Of a stretch of 64,000 nt of DNA, positions 34,350-43,309 are shown piece by piece (the first letter of the stretch is position 1; each line of letters starts with the position of its first letter). This stretch comes from Pseudomonas sp. G.S.17. GTDB taxonomy: Bacteria > Pseudomonadota > Gammaproteobacteria > Pseudomonadales > Pseudomonadaceae. Location of the stretch: positions 4,709,501-4,773,500 of the forward strand of contig NZ_CP151076.1 in the NCBI RefSeq assembly GCF_038096165.1. The letters are read 5' to 3'. Under the pieces are notes generated by a model. That model was not told where the DNA came from. It worked only from the letters and a program-made list of their open reading frames with translations, and searched no databases. A program made the translations under genes and the position numbers.

Positions 34350-34955
34350 ATGGACCAGTTACTGCCCTTCCTGCTGTTCGCGTTCGTTGCTTCGATTACC
34401 CCCGGCCCGACCAACATTCTGGTGCTGACCAACAGTTCGCGTCATGGCTTGAGCGCCACCGCGCCGATCGTGCTGGGCGCCTGCGCTGGCGCGGCCGGGC
34501 TGGTGCTGCTGGTGGGCACCGGTGTGGGGGATTTTCTCGTCCACCATCTTGTGGTGCAGACCGCAATGTCGTGGATCGGCATCGCCTGGCTGAGCTGGAT
34601 GGCCTGGCAGCTGTTCAGCGCCCCGGCCCAGGTGATCGATCCCGCCAAGCAAACCGCTCAAGGCCCGCGCTTGGGCCTGTTCGGCGCGGCGAGCCTGCAG
34701 TTGGTCAACCCCAAGACCTGGATGATGGCGTTGGCGGTAGTCAGCGTTTTCGCTGGCAACGAAGCCGACCGCAGTCTCAAAGTGGTCTATTTATCCCTGG
34801 CGTTTTTCCTGGTGGCTATCCCTTGCATGAGCGCGTGGGCGTGGCTTGGGATCAGCGCCGCAAAGTTTTGCCGATCAGCGCAAGGCATGCAGCGTTTCAA
34901 CCGCAGCATGGCCGTGTTGCTGCTGGTTTCGGCGTGGCTGACGTTGGTGGTTTGA
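34350..34955 (+). CDS. LysE/RhtB-family exporter
   Basis: This 201-residue inner-membrane exporter has about six membrane segments, with the signature VASITPGPTNILVLTNSSRHG near the start (read in two parts) and LQLVNPKTWMMALAVV in the middle. It is probably co-expressed with the AraC gene just upstream. Likely substrates are amino acids or related thiols, but this is not determined. Confidence 0.9.
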   Translation: MDQLLPFLLFAFVASITPGPTNILVLTNSSRHGLSATAPIVLGACAGAAGLVLLVGTGVGDFLVHHLVVQTAMSWIGIAWLSWMAWQLFSAPAQVIDPAKQTAQGPRLGLFGAASLQLVNPKTWMMALAVVSVFAGNEADRSLKVVYLSLAFFLVAIPCMSAWAWLGISAAKFCRSAQGMQRFNRSMAVLLLVSAWLTLVV

Positions 34956-35059
34956 GCATCGATGGGCGCGGTATTCGCGGCCAAATGCTGACAGACATGC
35001 ATTCGACAGGTTAAAAAGCCTCCTGGACTCTCCATAGCCCGAACCCGCCTGGACGCCCC

Positions 35060-36058
35060 ATGACCCGTCTTTACGATGCACGCGCCAACATCTACGCCGT
35101 CAGCACGCCGGATGCCTTGCGAGACTTGGGCATCGCCATTCCGCACACGGCTGCGCAAGCGAGCGCTGGTCGCGCAGCCTGGGCGAAAGATGCCATCAGT
35201 GCGCTTTGTGACTGGCCGCCGGGCACACGTCCGGCCGATGCCAAGGCTCATCGCTCGGATGGCCTATTGATCGGCCCTTTTCAACAGCACGCGCCGTTTG
35301 ACGTGCTGATCGTCAACACCGACGGCACCTTGGCCGAACGCAGCGGCAACGGGCTGACGATTTTTTCCCAGGCACTGACCGAAACCGGCCATGTCGGCGC
35401 TCAAGAGCGTTTCGAGCTGAAAGTGCATCATGACAAAGGCGATTCGGCCTCGCCCGTATCGACCTGGGTAGAACCCGCGCTCCTGCAGGGCCAGGCCGGT
35501 TTCTGGCTGGATCTGGGCAAACCCGCGTTTGGTCCGGCGGCGGTCGGTGCGCAGGCCAATGGTCTGGGCGAGGTTTCACTCAATGGCCGCGCGCTCAGCC
35601 GGGTCAACGCGCTGTCTCACATCAAACCGAAGTGGGATCACAGCGTGTTTGTCAGGATCGGCAATCCACATTGCGTCACACTGGTCACGGACAACACGCA
35701 GTTGCCCACATTTGAAGCGCTGCATGAGCCGGCGCTGAACAGCGCGTTGACCCGCATTGCCTTTGCCGAAGGGGATCTGGGGGCTGGCGACCCCTGCCCT
35801 TCAGGCGTGAACCTGCAATGGGCGTTTGTTGCCTCGCCAGAGCGGATTGTCGCAAGGGTTTTCGAACGTGGCGAAGGCCCGACCGCGTCGTCGGGAACCA
35901 GCGCCAGCGCGGTTGCCTGCGCCGCCTGGCACGCCGGACGGGTCAGCGCCGGGCTGATCGAAATCGAAATGCCCGGCGGCACGGCCCCGGTGCGTCTGGT
36001 CGAGGAAGGCGGGGAGTTGCAGGAGGTTGCGTTGTTTGGGGTGGCGCGGCGCACCTGA
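35060..36058 (+). CDS. DapF-fold epimerase-like protein lacking both active cysteines
   Basis: This 332-residue protein aligns with diaminopimelate epimerase. Both catalytic cysteines are replaced by serine. The first site reads NTDGTLAERSGNG where DapF has a CGNG motif, and the second reads GPTASSGTSAS where DapF has ACGSGAC. Surrounding glycines and the fold elements (RIGNPHCVTLV, VARVFERGEGPT) are kept, so the protein is probably folded but not a standard two-cysteine racemase. It could be a serine-based isomerase, a dehydratase-like relative or a binding protein. The gene stands alone. A real DapF gene is presumably elsewhere. Confidence 0.78.
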   Translation: MTRLYDARANIYAVSTPDALRDLGIAIPHTAAQASAGRAAWAKDAISALCDWPPGTRPADAKAHRSDGLLIGPFQQHAPFDVLIVNTDGTLAERSGNGLTIFSQALTETGHVGAQERFELKVHHDKGDSASPVSTWVEPALLQGQAGFWLDLGKPAFGPAAVGAQANGLGEVSLNGRALSRVNALSHIKPKWDHSVFVRIGNPHCVTLVTDNTQLPTFEALHEPALNSALTRIAFAEGDLGAGDPCPSGVNLQWAFVASPERIVARVFERGEGPTASSGTSASAVACAAWHAGRVSAGLIEIEMPGGTAPVRLVEEGGELQEVALFGVARRT

Positions 36059-36061
36059 GAC

Positions 36062-36167
36062 TGTGGGAGCGAGGCTTGCCCGCGATTAGGCCGTAGGAGC
36101 GACTTTAGTCGCGAGAACCTCAATTGCCCTCCCGGCTAAAGCCGGTCCTACAGCAAGCCTCCAACGG
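36062..36167. repeat. Composite REP cluster
   Basis: GGGAGCGAGGCTTGCCCGCG, GTAGGAGCGACTTTAGTCGC, CCCTCCCGGCTAAAGCCGGT and GCAAGCCTCCAACG follow each other between convergent genes, much like the cluster at 27730. Confidence 0.8.
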
Positions 36168-36183
36168 TCCTAAGTGAACCGCG

Positions 36184-36621
36184 TTACTCGCCAATATCCT
36201 CATTCCACAATTCAGGCTTGTCGGCGATGAAGCCTTTCATCATCTGCACGCAGGCCGGGTTGTGGATGACGTCCACTTCTACCCCGCGCGAGCGCAGCAG
36301 TTCTTCTTCGCCCAGGAAGGTCTCGTTTTCGCCGACGATGACTTTGCGGATGCCGTACAACAGGATCGCGCCGCTGCACATCGCGCAAGGTGACAAGGTG
36401 GTGTAAAGCACCGCATCGCGATAGGTCCGTGCGGGCAGGCGGCCGGCGTTTTCCAGAGCGTCCATTTCACCGTGCTTGATCGCACTGCCCTCCTGCACCC
36501 GGCGATTGTGGCCGCGGCCGATGATCTTGCCGTCATGGACGATGACCGATCCGATGGGAATGCCGCCCTCGGCCAGGCCGAGTTGCGCTTCGTCGATTGC
36601 CGCCTGCATGAATGGGTCCAT
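36184..36621 (-). CDS. Cytosine deaminase, yeast Fcy1-like
   Basis: This 145-residue zinc enzyme of the cytidine/deoxycytidylate deaminase superfamily has the metal motifs HGEMDAL (His and catalytic Glu near 50-52) and PCAMC (Cys near 79 and 82). Several stretches mirror yeast cytosine deaminase closely: EGGIPIGSVIVHDG, GRGHNRR, LYTTLSPCAMC, and the final NEDIGE. It should convert cytosine to uracil and ammonia in the cytoplasm for pyrimidine salvage. Bacterial codA is unrelated in fold, so this is the eukaryote-like version. Related guanine deaminases are a less likely alternative. Confidence 0.85.
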   Translation of the reverse strand: MDPFMQAAIDEAQLGLAEGGIPIGSVIVHDGKIIGRGHNRRVQEGSAIKHGEMDALENAGRLPARTYRDAVLYTTLSPCAMCSGAILLYGIRKVIVGENETFLGEEELLRSRGVEVDVIHNPACVQMMKGFIADKPELWNEDIGE

Positions 36622-36650
36622 GGTTTTACCTCATCGCGAATAATGAAAAA

Positions 36651-37145
36651 TCAGTGTTCAAGGGTCTGCTGTGCGTTATCGAGTGCGCGGGAGACAAAGG
36701 TCTTGAGCAGTTCTGCCGAGCGCGCCTTCATGTCCATGCCAACGTCGTTCTGTTTGGCCCGCAGCTTGTTGGCCAACATCTGCGCCCCATCGCCAGAATT
36801 CAGGCCACGCAGTTCTTCGGCGGTAAAAAACTGTGCGTAGGCGGCGGCCAGATTGCTATCCCATTGCGCTTGATATTCGGGTTGCAGGCGTTCCAGCTCA
36901 CTCTTGACCAGCGCCTGTGCCTGGGTTTTGCCGATGGCCTCGACAATGCTGGCGAACGTTGCCGTGCGCGAGGCCACTTGATAACCCAGCCAACCCAGAC
37001 TGTCACCCAGATGTCGATCCTGGACGAAGGCCTGCGCGCTGTCATCCACCTCGGCCGCGTACGCCTCGCGCGATGCGTCAGGAAGTACGAACGCCAGCAG
37101 CGCGAACAGCATGTTCAAGGCAGCGAGCGAGCTGCGAAACGTCAT
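36651..37145 (-). CDS. Periplasmic protein, DUF2059-like
   Basis: This 164-residue protein has a signal peptide (about 1-30, ending AYA) and a helical mature region ending with QFFTAEELRGLNSGDGAQML, the usual DUF2059 closing motif. ATG at 37145 follows GGGAGG closely; the longer frame has no such site. It lies 29 bases upstream of the cytosine deaminase gene on the same strand, but a shared role is doubtful. Confidence 0.75.
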   Translation of the reverse strand: MTFRSSLAALNMLFALLAFVLPDASREAYAAEVDDSAQAFVQDRHLGDSLGWLGYQVASRTATFASIVEAIGKTQAQALVKSELERLQPEYQAQWDSNLAAAYAQFFTAEELRGLNSGDGAQMLANKLRAKQNDVGMDMKARSAELLKTFVSRALDNAQQTLEH

Positions 37146-37240
37146 GAGGCCTCCCGGTGAAAAATCCTTGCACGCTGTGAACTTAGCAGTCCAGGCGGCC
37201 TTTAACAGCCCGGCGGTCGTAACCGAACCTCTTGGTGACG

Positions 37241-37783
37241 CTAACAGGAACGCCGGGCCAGCCATTGCTTGAGCGTCATGCGGTAAATCCTGACGCCCAA
37301 GCGATGGTACTGGCTGTAGACGAAATCACTGAAGCCGACTTTATTGATGACTCTTACCGAGGCGACATTGGCAGGCTGGACGATGGCAATGATCGAATCC
37401 AGCCTCAGGTTTTCGAAGCCGTAAGCCAGGGTCGCCATGGCAGCTTCTGTGCCCAGCCCGCGACCCCAGAACGCCGGCGCAAGGCGATAGCCAATTTCCA
37501 CTTCGTCGGCGCGATCCACCTCTTCGCGGTTGAGGGCGCAAAAACCTGCCAGCAGACCGCTTGATACCTCGATCACTGCCCAAGGCCCAAAGCCGTCAGC
37601 CACGTAGCAACGATTCGCCCACTCCACGAACTCGGTCGTGGCCTTCTCGCTCAGCGGCCCGCGCACTGAAAAGCGCATCACCTCAGGATCGCCGAGAATC
37701 GCCGCCAGGGCGGGAGCATCGGCGAGACTCAGCTCGCGCAGCGTCAATCGCTCGGTGTGCAGAATGACGCGCGGTTCGCTCAT
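37241..37783 (-). CDS. RimJ/RimL-type GNAT acetyltransferase
   Basis: This 180-residue GNAT enzyme has the RimL-like opening HTERLTLRELSLAD, the acetyl-CoA loop GRGLGTEA and the late motif NVASVRVINKVGF. It transfers an acetyl group from acetyl-CoA to an amine, often a protein amino terminus or small molecule. ATG at 37783 is chosen over a GTG three codons earlier. The substrate is unknown. Confidence 0.88.
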   Translation of the reverse strand: MSEPRVILHTERLTLRELSLADAPALAAILGDPEVMRFSVRGPLSEKATTEFVEWANRCYVADGFGPWAVIEVSSGLLAGFCALNREEVDRADEVEIGYRLAPAFWGRGLGTEAAMATLAYGFENLRLDSIIAIVQPANVASVRVINKVGFSDFVYSQYHRLGVRIYRMTLKQWLARRSC

Positions 37784-37805
37784 GAGTGGCACTTATCCTC
37801 TGCGC

Positions 37806-38819
37806 TCAAAGACTGCTGCTGACCTTGGTGGCCACATCCGCTGGCACCCAGGCCTTCCAGACTTCCGGATGCTCCTTGAGGAACGCCTGCGCGACGGTCT
37901 TGGGTTCAAGGCGTTTTTCGCTCATCTGGCCCAGCGTCTGGTTCAGCAGGTCGATGGGCAGATCAACTTTCTCGAAGAACGCCACCAGCTCCGGGTACTG
38001 TTTATGGAACTCGGCCGACACGCCAATGCTCAGGTGCGGCTCCAGAGAACGGCTGCCCTTGGGATTGGGATTGCTGGCGTCGGCCAGGGTTTTCCAGGCT
38101 TCGGCGTCAAACGGCGGCTCGTCGAGCTTGATCAGTTTGAAGCGACCCAGCAGCGGGGTCGGCGACCAGTAATAGAACAACACCGGCTTGCCACGATGGA
38201 TCGACGAACTGATCTCCGCGTCCAGTGCCGCGCCGGAGCCGGTGCGGAAATTGACGAACGTGTCGTTCAGGCCGTAGGCCTTGAGCTTCTGGGTGTTGAC
38301 GATCTCGGAAGTCCAGCCGGTAGGACTGTTCAGAAAACGGCCTTTGTCCGGCTGTTCGGGATCCTTGAACACGTCTTTGTAACGCGGCAGGTCGGCCACC
38401 GATTTGAGGTCCGGCGCCAACGGCTTGATGCCTTTGGCGGGATCACCCTTGATCACGAACTCCGGCACCCACCACCCCTCGGTCGCGCCTTTGACGATAT
38501 TGCCCAGGCCGAGCACCTTGCCTTCGGATTCAGCCTTGACCCACGCAGGACTGCGCCCGGCCCATTCCTCGCCAACAACCTGAACGTCATTTTTGGCCAG
38601 CGCGGCCTCCAGGCTCACGGTGCTGCCCGGCAGCGTATCAGTGGGATAGCCGTAGCCTTTTTCCACGATAGTGCGCAGCACCTGGGTAATCAGGCTGCCG
38701 CTTTCCCAGGTGAGGTCGCCGAAATGGATCGTTGCGGTTTTGTCCGCCGCAGAAGCGGGTTGAGCGAGCAGGCCCAGCGCCAATAGCGAGCAGCCCAGCA
38801 GGTTTTTAATGGTTGTCAT
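37806..38819 (-). CDS. ABC transporter substrate-binding protein, glycine betaine/choline type
   Basis: This 337-residue periplasmic protein has a signal peptide (1-25, ending ASA) and the OpuAC/ProX fold (HFGDLTWESGSLITQVLR, VGEEWAGRSPAW, GWTSEIVNTQKL, LFYYWSPTPLLGRF). The binding site of this family is lined by aromatic residues, several of which are visible. It captures betaine or related quaternary amines. RBS AGAGG lies six bases before the ATG. No permease or ATPase gene is next to it, so it is an orphan binding protein. Confidence 0.88.
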   Translation of the reverse strand: MTTIKNLLGCSLLALGLLAQPASAADKTATIHFGDLTWESGSLITQVLRTIVEKGYGYPTDTLPGSTVSLEAALAKNDVQVVGEEWAGRSPAWVKAESEGKVLGLGNIVKGATEGWWVPEFVIKGDPAKGIKPLAPDLKSVADLPRYKDVFKDPEQPDKGRFLNSPTGWTSEIVNTQKLKAYGLNDTFVNFRTGSGAALDAEISSSIHRGKPVLFYYWSPTPLLGRFKLIKLDEPPFDAEAWKTLADASNPNPKGSRSLEPHLSIGVSAEFHKQYPELVAFFEKVDLPIDLLNQTLGQMSEKRLEPKTVAQAFLKEHPEVWKAWVPADVATKVSSSL

Positions 38820-38938
38820 GATCACCTCTAGGTGGCGGGTTATGGGATGCCGTGATCAGCTCGCCCGGAAGTCAGTTAGCTTGTGTTGGTAAAAGGTATC
38901 GACAGCGCCGATTACAGATTAGTTGTGCGGCAAGCCGA

Positions 38939-39730
38939 TCAGGGGCGCAGCCACGGCAAACCCGACTCACGGGCCTGATGTTCGTAGTCGAGTAAAATCT
39001 GGTAATCCGCTGCGCTGGTGCTCAGCACTTCACGAATCGCCAACACCTGGGCAACCTCGGGTAAATCCACCAGTGCCTGATTCATCGCTGCGCGAATCTG
39101 CTCTGCCTGCACAGCATTCACAGCCAAGGCGGTGATGTACGGCAGGCACGGGCTGACCGCGCTGCGCACCAGAATCCGCAGGCCGCAGAGCTCTTCGCTG
39201 GAATCGCGGGCCAGATAGTCATGGGTCACGCTGTCGATGGCGGCGAGATCGCCGCGCCCCTCTTTGAGCCAGCGCAAACTGTTGCGATGGCCGCCGGTAG
39301 CGGAAACGCGCGCGAAGAAGCGACCGTCCTGCTGCAAGGGCGCGATCTGATGCCGCAACAGGTTCATGCCGGAGTTGGAATCTTCACTGTTGATCAGCCC
39401 GTGGCTGTCGCGAAACTCCACCAGCCGGGTGCGCGGATCGTCGGCCCGCACCATCAGCAGGCTGCAGTGATTGCCATCGGCGCTGTGGGGCAATTCATAG
39501 ACCGGCCGACCGATCAGCCGCACCTTGTCGCGCAGCAGGGTCATCAACGGATAGCCGCAGGTCTGAGCCAGCAGCAGCTGCGGCGATAGCCACAGTTGCG
39601 GCAACTCAAGCTCGTCTGGCAGACGACCGGCACCCAGCAACTGAACGATGCGCGCCAGCCAGGTTTCACTGGCCTGACGGACGCGAACGGGCGCGGTGTA
39701 CATCGATAACTGGGCGAAACCCTGGATCAT
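38939..39730 (-). CDS. PhnD-like phosphate/phosphonate-type binding protein
   Basis: This 263-residue protein matches the PhnD periplasmic-binding fold: MYTAPVRVRQASETW, LLAQTCGYPLMTLL, HGLINSEDSNSGMNLLR, and GRGDLAAIDSVTHDYL. No signal peptide is evident from the ATG at 39730 or the longer frame, so its location is uncertain; relatives without export signals are common in Pseudomonas. No transporter partners lie nearby. The ligand is unknown. Confidence 0.8.
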   Translation of the reverse strand: MIQGFAQLSMYTAPVRVRQASETWLARIVQLLGAGRLPDELELPQLWLSPQLLLAQTCGYPLMTLLRDKVRLIGRPVYELPHSADGNHCSLLMVRADDPRTRLVEFRDSHGLINSEDSNSGMNLLRHQIAPLQQDGRFFARVSATGGHRNSLRWLKEGRGDLAAIDSVTHDYLARDSSEELCGLRILVRSAVSPCLPYITALAVNAVQAEQIRAAMNQALVDLPEVAQVLAIREVLSTSAADYQILLDYEHQARESGLPWLRP

Positions 39731-39772
39731 GCGCGGACTCGGCGAAGGCGTTAGCGGCCAACAATAGATCAA

Positions 39773-39802
39773 AAAAATGGAGCCTGCATAGGCTCCATTT
39801 TT
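39773..39802 (-). terminator. Terminator between small gene and PhnD-like gene
   Basis: AAAAATGGAGCC, a six-base loop and the exact complement form a strong stem with U-runs in either direction; it follows the 38-residue gene on the minus strand. Confidence 0.8.
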
Positions 39803-39817
39803 CGCAACTCTGATAGA

Positions 39818-39934
39818 TCAGTGACCGAAAAGCCCGGTATCGGATTTCTTGGCTTTTTTGTCGGCGCGCTTTTCATCGAGGGTCTTCGTCGGTTTTTTCT
39901 TCGCGGCTTTCTTTGAATCCATGCCTTTGCTCAT
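39818..39934 (-). CDS. Very small Lys-rich protein
   Basis: This gene encodes 38 residues, MSKGMDSKKAAKKKPTK at the start and KSDTGLFGH at the end, with about 13 lysines. GGAG lies ten bases before the ATG and a strong terminator follows, so it is a real single-gene unit. I recall similar short basic proteins in many Pseudomonas genomes without a known role; nucleic-acid or ribosome binding would fit the charge but is not shown. Confidence 0.75.
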   Translation of the reverse strand: MSKGMDSKKAAKKKPTKTLDEKRADKKAKKSDTGLFGH

Positions 39935-40062
39935 GATGCGTGCTCCAGATGAAGGATCTGACCTCAGTTATACACCTAAGCCGGGCGCGCCGCGCCGTTT
40001 AAGCCGCTGTATCATGCGCCGCCAAGCCATCGTGCGATTACCTGTGGAGCCCACGCATCGCC

Positions 40063-40476
40063 ATGCCCGACATTGAGTTTTCGATCCTGCAACCAGACTG
40101 CCTGCCATTGCTGGACAAGTTCTATCGCGAACACCGCTCGAACATGCGCTCGTCCAGCACGGCGCAGTCGTGGGTTGCCAGACAACGGGAAATCATCGGC
40201 GCGCTGTCCCTGACGCCCGTTGCCGGTGGGTATTGGCTGACCGGGCTGTTCGTCGCGCCGCAATCGCGCAGCCAGGGAGTCGCCAGACAGTTGATGGCTC
40301 ACGCCACAGCTTCGTTGGCCGAACCGGTCTGGTTGTTTTGCCATCCTGATTTGCTGGGATTCTACGAGGCTTCCGGATTCACCCCAGCCGGCGCACTGCC
40401 CCAATCGCTGGGCGAGAAACTGATGCGTTATGGGCGGAACAAGACATTAGTGGCGTTGGTGCGGGCTGAAGATTGA
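40063..40476 (+). CDS. GNAT-family acetyltransferase
   Basis: This 137-residue GNAT protein shows WLTGLFVAPQSRSQGVARQL with the acetyl-CoA loop, and the FYEASGF motif near 104. The amino half is short. The substrate is unknown. It stands alone, followed by a REPIN. Confidence 0.88.
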   Translation: MPDIEFSILQPDCLPLLDKFYREHRSNMRSSSTAQSWVARQREIIGALSLTPVAGGYWLTGLFVAPQSRSQGVARQLMAHATASLAEPVWLFCHPDLLGFYEASGFTPAGALPQSLGEKLMRYGRNKTLVALVRAED

Positions 40477-40490
40477 ACGCGCCACAGCCC

Positions 40491-40582
40491 TGTGGGAGCG
40501 AGCTTGCTCGCGAAGGGGTCGGCGCATCCAGCCCTTTTTCTGTGCCTGAAAAAATGCCTTCGCAAGCAAGCTCGCTCCCACA
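40491..40582. repeat. REPIN of the GAGCGAGCTTGCTCGC type
   Basis: TGTGGGAGCGAGCTTGCTCG and its inverse lie about 40 bases apart in the gap before the methyltransferase gene. Confidence 0.85.
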
Positions 40583-40700
40583 CTGCACTGCCCTGGCGCA
40601 TAGATCATCCAGCACTAACCACCGCACAAAATGTGTGATCCGTCCCGCAAAACCCCGTGCTAGCCTGCGGCCTGACCTTTTCAAGCCTCAAGGACGGACC

Positions 40701-41528
40701 ATGAAGTTTGCGCTTATCGCCTGCTCTTTACTCGGTGTACTGGCCGCTCCTCTGGCTATGGCTGCCGCGCCCGTTTCTACCGTCACCGACGCTCAATTCG
40801 CCGAGGTGTTGAAAGGCGACTGGCGGGCCCCGCAAAACAGCGCGCGTGATGGCTATCGTCATCCGCAGCAAACCCTGCAGTTCTTCGGCCTGCGGCCTGA
40901 GCAAACCCTGATCGAAATCACCCCCGGCAACGGTTGGTACAGCGAACTGCTGGCGCCGCTGCTCAAGGATCGCGGCCAGTACATCGCCGCAGTGGTCGAT
41001 CCGGCAGCCAGTGATTACGCACGCAAGGCCGCCGACAGCCTGAAACAGAAATTCGCCGCAGATCCCGTGCATTACGGCAAAGCCCAGGTCATCGAATACG
41101 ACCCGCAGACCCCGGCGTTTGGCAAACCGGCATCAGCGGACGCCGTGCTGACCTTTCGCAATGTGCATAACTGGGTGTTGGCCGACGATGCTTCGGCGAT
41201 GTTCAAGGCCTTTTACACCGTGCTGAAACCGGGCGGCACACTGGGCGTGGTGGACCATCGCGCCAAGGACGGGGCTTCCGTGGAGGCGATCAAGCAGAGC
41301 GGTTACCTGCCGACGGATTACATCGTGAAACTGGCGAAGGACGCGGGGTTCGAACTGGCCGGCCAGAGTGAAATCAATGCCAATCCCAAGGACACCAAGG
41401 ATTACGCCCAAGGCGTCTGGACCTTGCCACCCACCTTCCGGCTGGGCGATCAGGACCGCGCCAAATATGCGGCAATCGGCGAATCCGACCGGCTGACGTT
41501 ACGCTTTATCAAACCGGCGGGGCACTGA
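40701..41528 (+). CDS. Exported SAM-dependent methyltransferase-like protein
   Basis: This 275-residue protein has a signal peptide (1-22, ending AMAAA) followed by a class I methyltransferase fold: LIEITPGNGWYSELLAPLL (motif I), DAVLTFRNVHNWV (motif IV) and LKPGGTLGVVDHR. The ATG at 40701 begins the signal peptide; the frame is open further upstream across a REPIN. The combination matches the COG4798 group of predicted exported methyltransferases. SAM availability outside the cytoplasm is unexplained, so the fold may have another use. No partner gene is adjacent. Confidence 0.8.
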   Translation: MKFALIACSLLGVLAAPLAMAAAPVSTVTDAQFAEVLKGDWRAPQNSARDGYRHPQQTLQFFGLRPEQTLIEITPGNGWYSELLAPLLKDRGQYIAAVVDPAASDYARKAADSLKQKFAADPVHYGKAQVIEYDPQTPAFGKPASADAVLTFRNVHNWVLADDASAMFKAFYTVLKPGGTLGVVDHRAKDGASVEAIKQSGYLPTDYIVKLAKDAGFELAGQSEINANPKDTKDYAQGVWTLPPTFRLGDQDRAKYAAIGESDRLTLRFIKPAGH

Positions 41529-41529
41529 G

Positions 41530-42069
41530 TCATTCATCGGCATTCGGGTCCATGTCCGGAAACATGACGTCCATGAAACCGAACTTGCTGAAATCGGTGA
41601 TACGCGACGGGTACAAGCGCCCGATCAGGTGATCGCATTCGTGTTGCACCACCCGGGCGTGGAAACCGTGGGCGATGCGCTGTATCGGTTGCCCGTCGGG
41701 ATCGAAACCTTCGTAACGAATGCTTTGATAACGCTCAACCGCGCCGCGCAGACCGGGCACGGACAGGCAGCCTTCCCAACCTTCTTCGAGGGTCGGGCTC
41801 AGGGGCGTGATCAGCGGATTGAGCAGGATGGTTTGCGGCACCGCTTCAGCGTCCGGGTAGCGCTCGCTGCTTTCGAAACCAAAGATTACCAATTGCAGGT
41901 CGACGCCAATCTGCGGCGCCGCCAGCCCTACGCCGCCGACGCTTTCCATGGTTTCAAACATGTCGGCGATCAGGGTCTTGAGCTCAGCCGTACCGAACAT
42001 CGCTTCGGGCACAGCGGGGGCAATGCGCAGCAAACGCTCATCGCCCATTTTGAGAATGTCGCGAATCAT
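41530..42069 (-). CDS. def: Peptide deformylase
   Basis: This 179-residue metalloenzyme removes the formyl group from new proteins. All three motifs are present: [18 protein letters not shown] and [13 protein letters not shown], giving the Cys and two His metal ligands and the catalytic Glu. Its carboxyl tail is longer than in the housekeeping copy near fmt, so it is probably the second deformylase often found in Pseudomonas. Its stop lies two bases from the convergent methyltransferase stop. Confidence 0.95.
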   Translation of the reverse strand: MIRDILKMGDERLLRIAPAVPEAMFGTAELKTLIADMFETMESVGGVGLAAPQIGVDLQLVIFGFESSERYPDAEAVPQTILLNPLITPLSPTLEEGWEGCLSVPGLRGAVERYQSIRYEGFDPDGQPIQRIAHGFHARVVQHECDHLIGRLYPSRITDFSKFGFMDVMFPDMDPNADE

Positions 42070-42114
42070 GGATTGGCCTCCATCAACAAAAACGTCATCC
42101 TGCCACAGCTTTGA

Positions 42115-43077
42115 TCAGGATTCGTCGGCCTTGGCTGGCAGCGGCACGGAATGGTCGCGGCCCAGCCCGGAAACGTGTTGTTTCTCGGTGGACGCCACAC
42201 CGCCATCGCCCGCTTCCTTCTCGCCGACGTCCTTGCCTTCGGAGGACATGTGTTCGACCACAGCATTCATTTCCGCGCCCAGCAACAGCACTGCCGCCGA
42301 AATATAGAAGTACAGCAACAGAACAATGATCGCCCCGATGCTGCCATACATGGCGTTGTAGTCGGCGAAGGTCTTGACGTAATAACCGAAGCCCAGCGAC
42401 GCGATGATCCAGACCACCACCGCCAGCACGGAACCAGGCGTGATAAAGCGAAATTCCTGTTTAACGTCAGGCATGACGTAATAAATCAGCGCCACCGAGA
42501 CCATCAGCAGCGCGACGATCAACGGCCAGCGCAGGATCGTCCACAACGTGACAATGAAATCTTCCATGCCGATCTGCGACGCCAGCCAGTTCATGACTTG
42601 CGGGCCAGTCACCATCAGCGCCGCCGCAACCAGCAACATCATGGCGATGCCGATGGTGTACAGCACCGACAGCGGAATGCGCTTCCACACCGGCCGGCCC
42701 TCGACCACGTCATAAGCGGCGTTCATGGCGCTCATCATCAGGCGCACGCCAGCCGACGCGGTCCACAGCGCAATGAAGATACCAATGGACAGCAGGCCGC
42801 CCTTGGACTGTTGCAGCTGGTCGATGACGGGGTTGACCTGTTCCAGCGCCTGAGGCGGCAAAACCAGCTCCGATTGCAGGCGCAACCAGGAGAAAAAATC
42901 GGGGAGATGCAGGAATCCGATCAGGGCGATCAGAAACAGTAAAAACGGGAATAACGAAAACAGCATCTGGTACGCCAGCGCCGACGCGTAGGTCGACATC
43001 TCGTCATCGAGGAACTCGCTGACGGTTCGCACCATTACCTTGAACGGCGAAAGTTTGCGCAATTCCGAAAAAATCAT
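42115..43077 (-). CDS. YihY/BrkB-family inner-membrane protein
   Basis: This 320-residue protein has six membrane segments and family landmarks: ASALAYQMLFSLFPFLLFLIAL (read in part), SAGVRLMMSAMNAAYDV, GSVLAVVVWIIASLGFGYYV and NAMYGSIGAIIVLLLYFY. It was once called ribonuclease BN in error; the function is unknown and may be transport-related. The polar tail (about 285-320) is variable. Confidence 0.92.
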   Translation of the reverse strand: MIFSELRKLSPFKVMVRTVSEFLDDEMSTYASALAYQMLFSLFPFLLFLIALIGFLHLPDFFSWLRLQSELVLPPQALEQVNPVIDQLQQSKGGLLSIGIFIALWTASAGVRLMMSAMNAAYDVVEGRPVWKRIPLSVLYTIGIAMMLLVAAALMVTGPQVMNWLASQIGMEDFIVTLWTILRWPLIVALLMVSVALIYYVMPDVKQEFRFITPGSVLAVVVWIIASLGFGYYVKTFADYNAMYGSIGAIIVLLLYFYISAAVLLLGAEMNAVVEHMSSEGKDVGEKEAGDGGVASTEKQHVSGLGRDHSVPLPAKADES

Positions 43078-43241
43078 GGCGTTTCCTTCGCTTAATGGTG
43101 CTGAAACTATAGTGCCGAAACGACCAGGTTCACATTCGGCAGTTCTGCGTTGATCAAGGCCCTGCCGCTCTGGCAGGCGTTTTAGAGCTTAATGGACCGA
43201 CTGTCCGGCAAAAAAGTTTCAAATCACCCAGGCCAGACATG

Positions 43242-43269
43242 ATAACGGCCATCCGAGGATGACCGTTAT
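43242..43269 (-). terminator. Hairpin after the CsbD gene
   Basis: ATAACGGCCATCC and GGATGACCGTTAT pair with one mismatch. A smaller stem CCCGAATA/TATTCGGG lies between it and the gene. A long T-run is missing, so termination is uncertain. The rest of the 43078-43309 gap shows nothing else. Confidence 0.45.
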
Positions 43270-43309
43270 TTAAGTATCAACCCCGAATACCTATTCGGGA
43301 CTGACAGCT

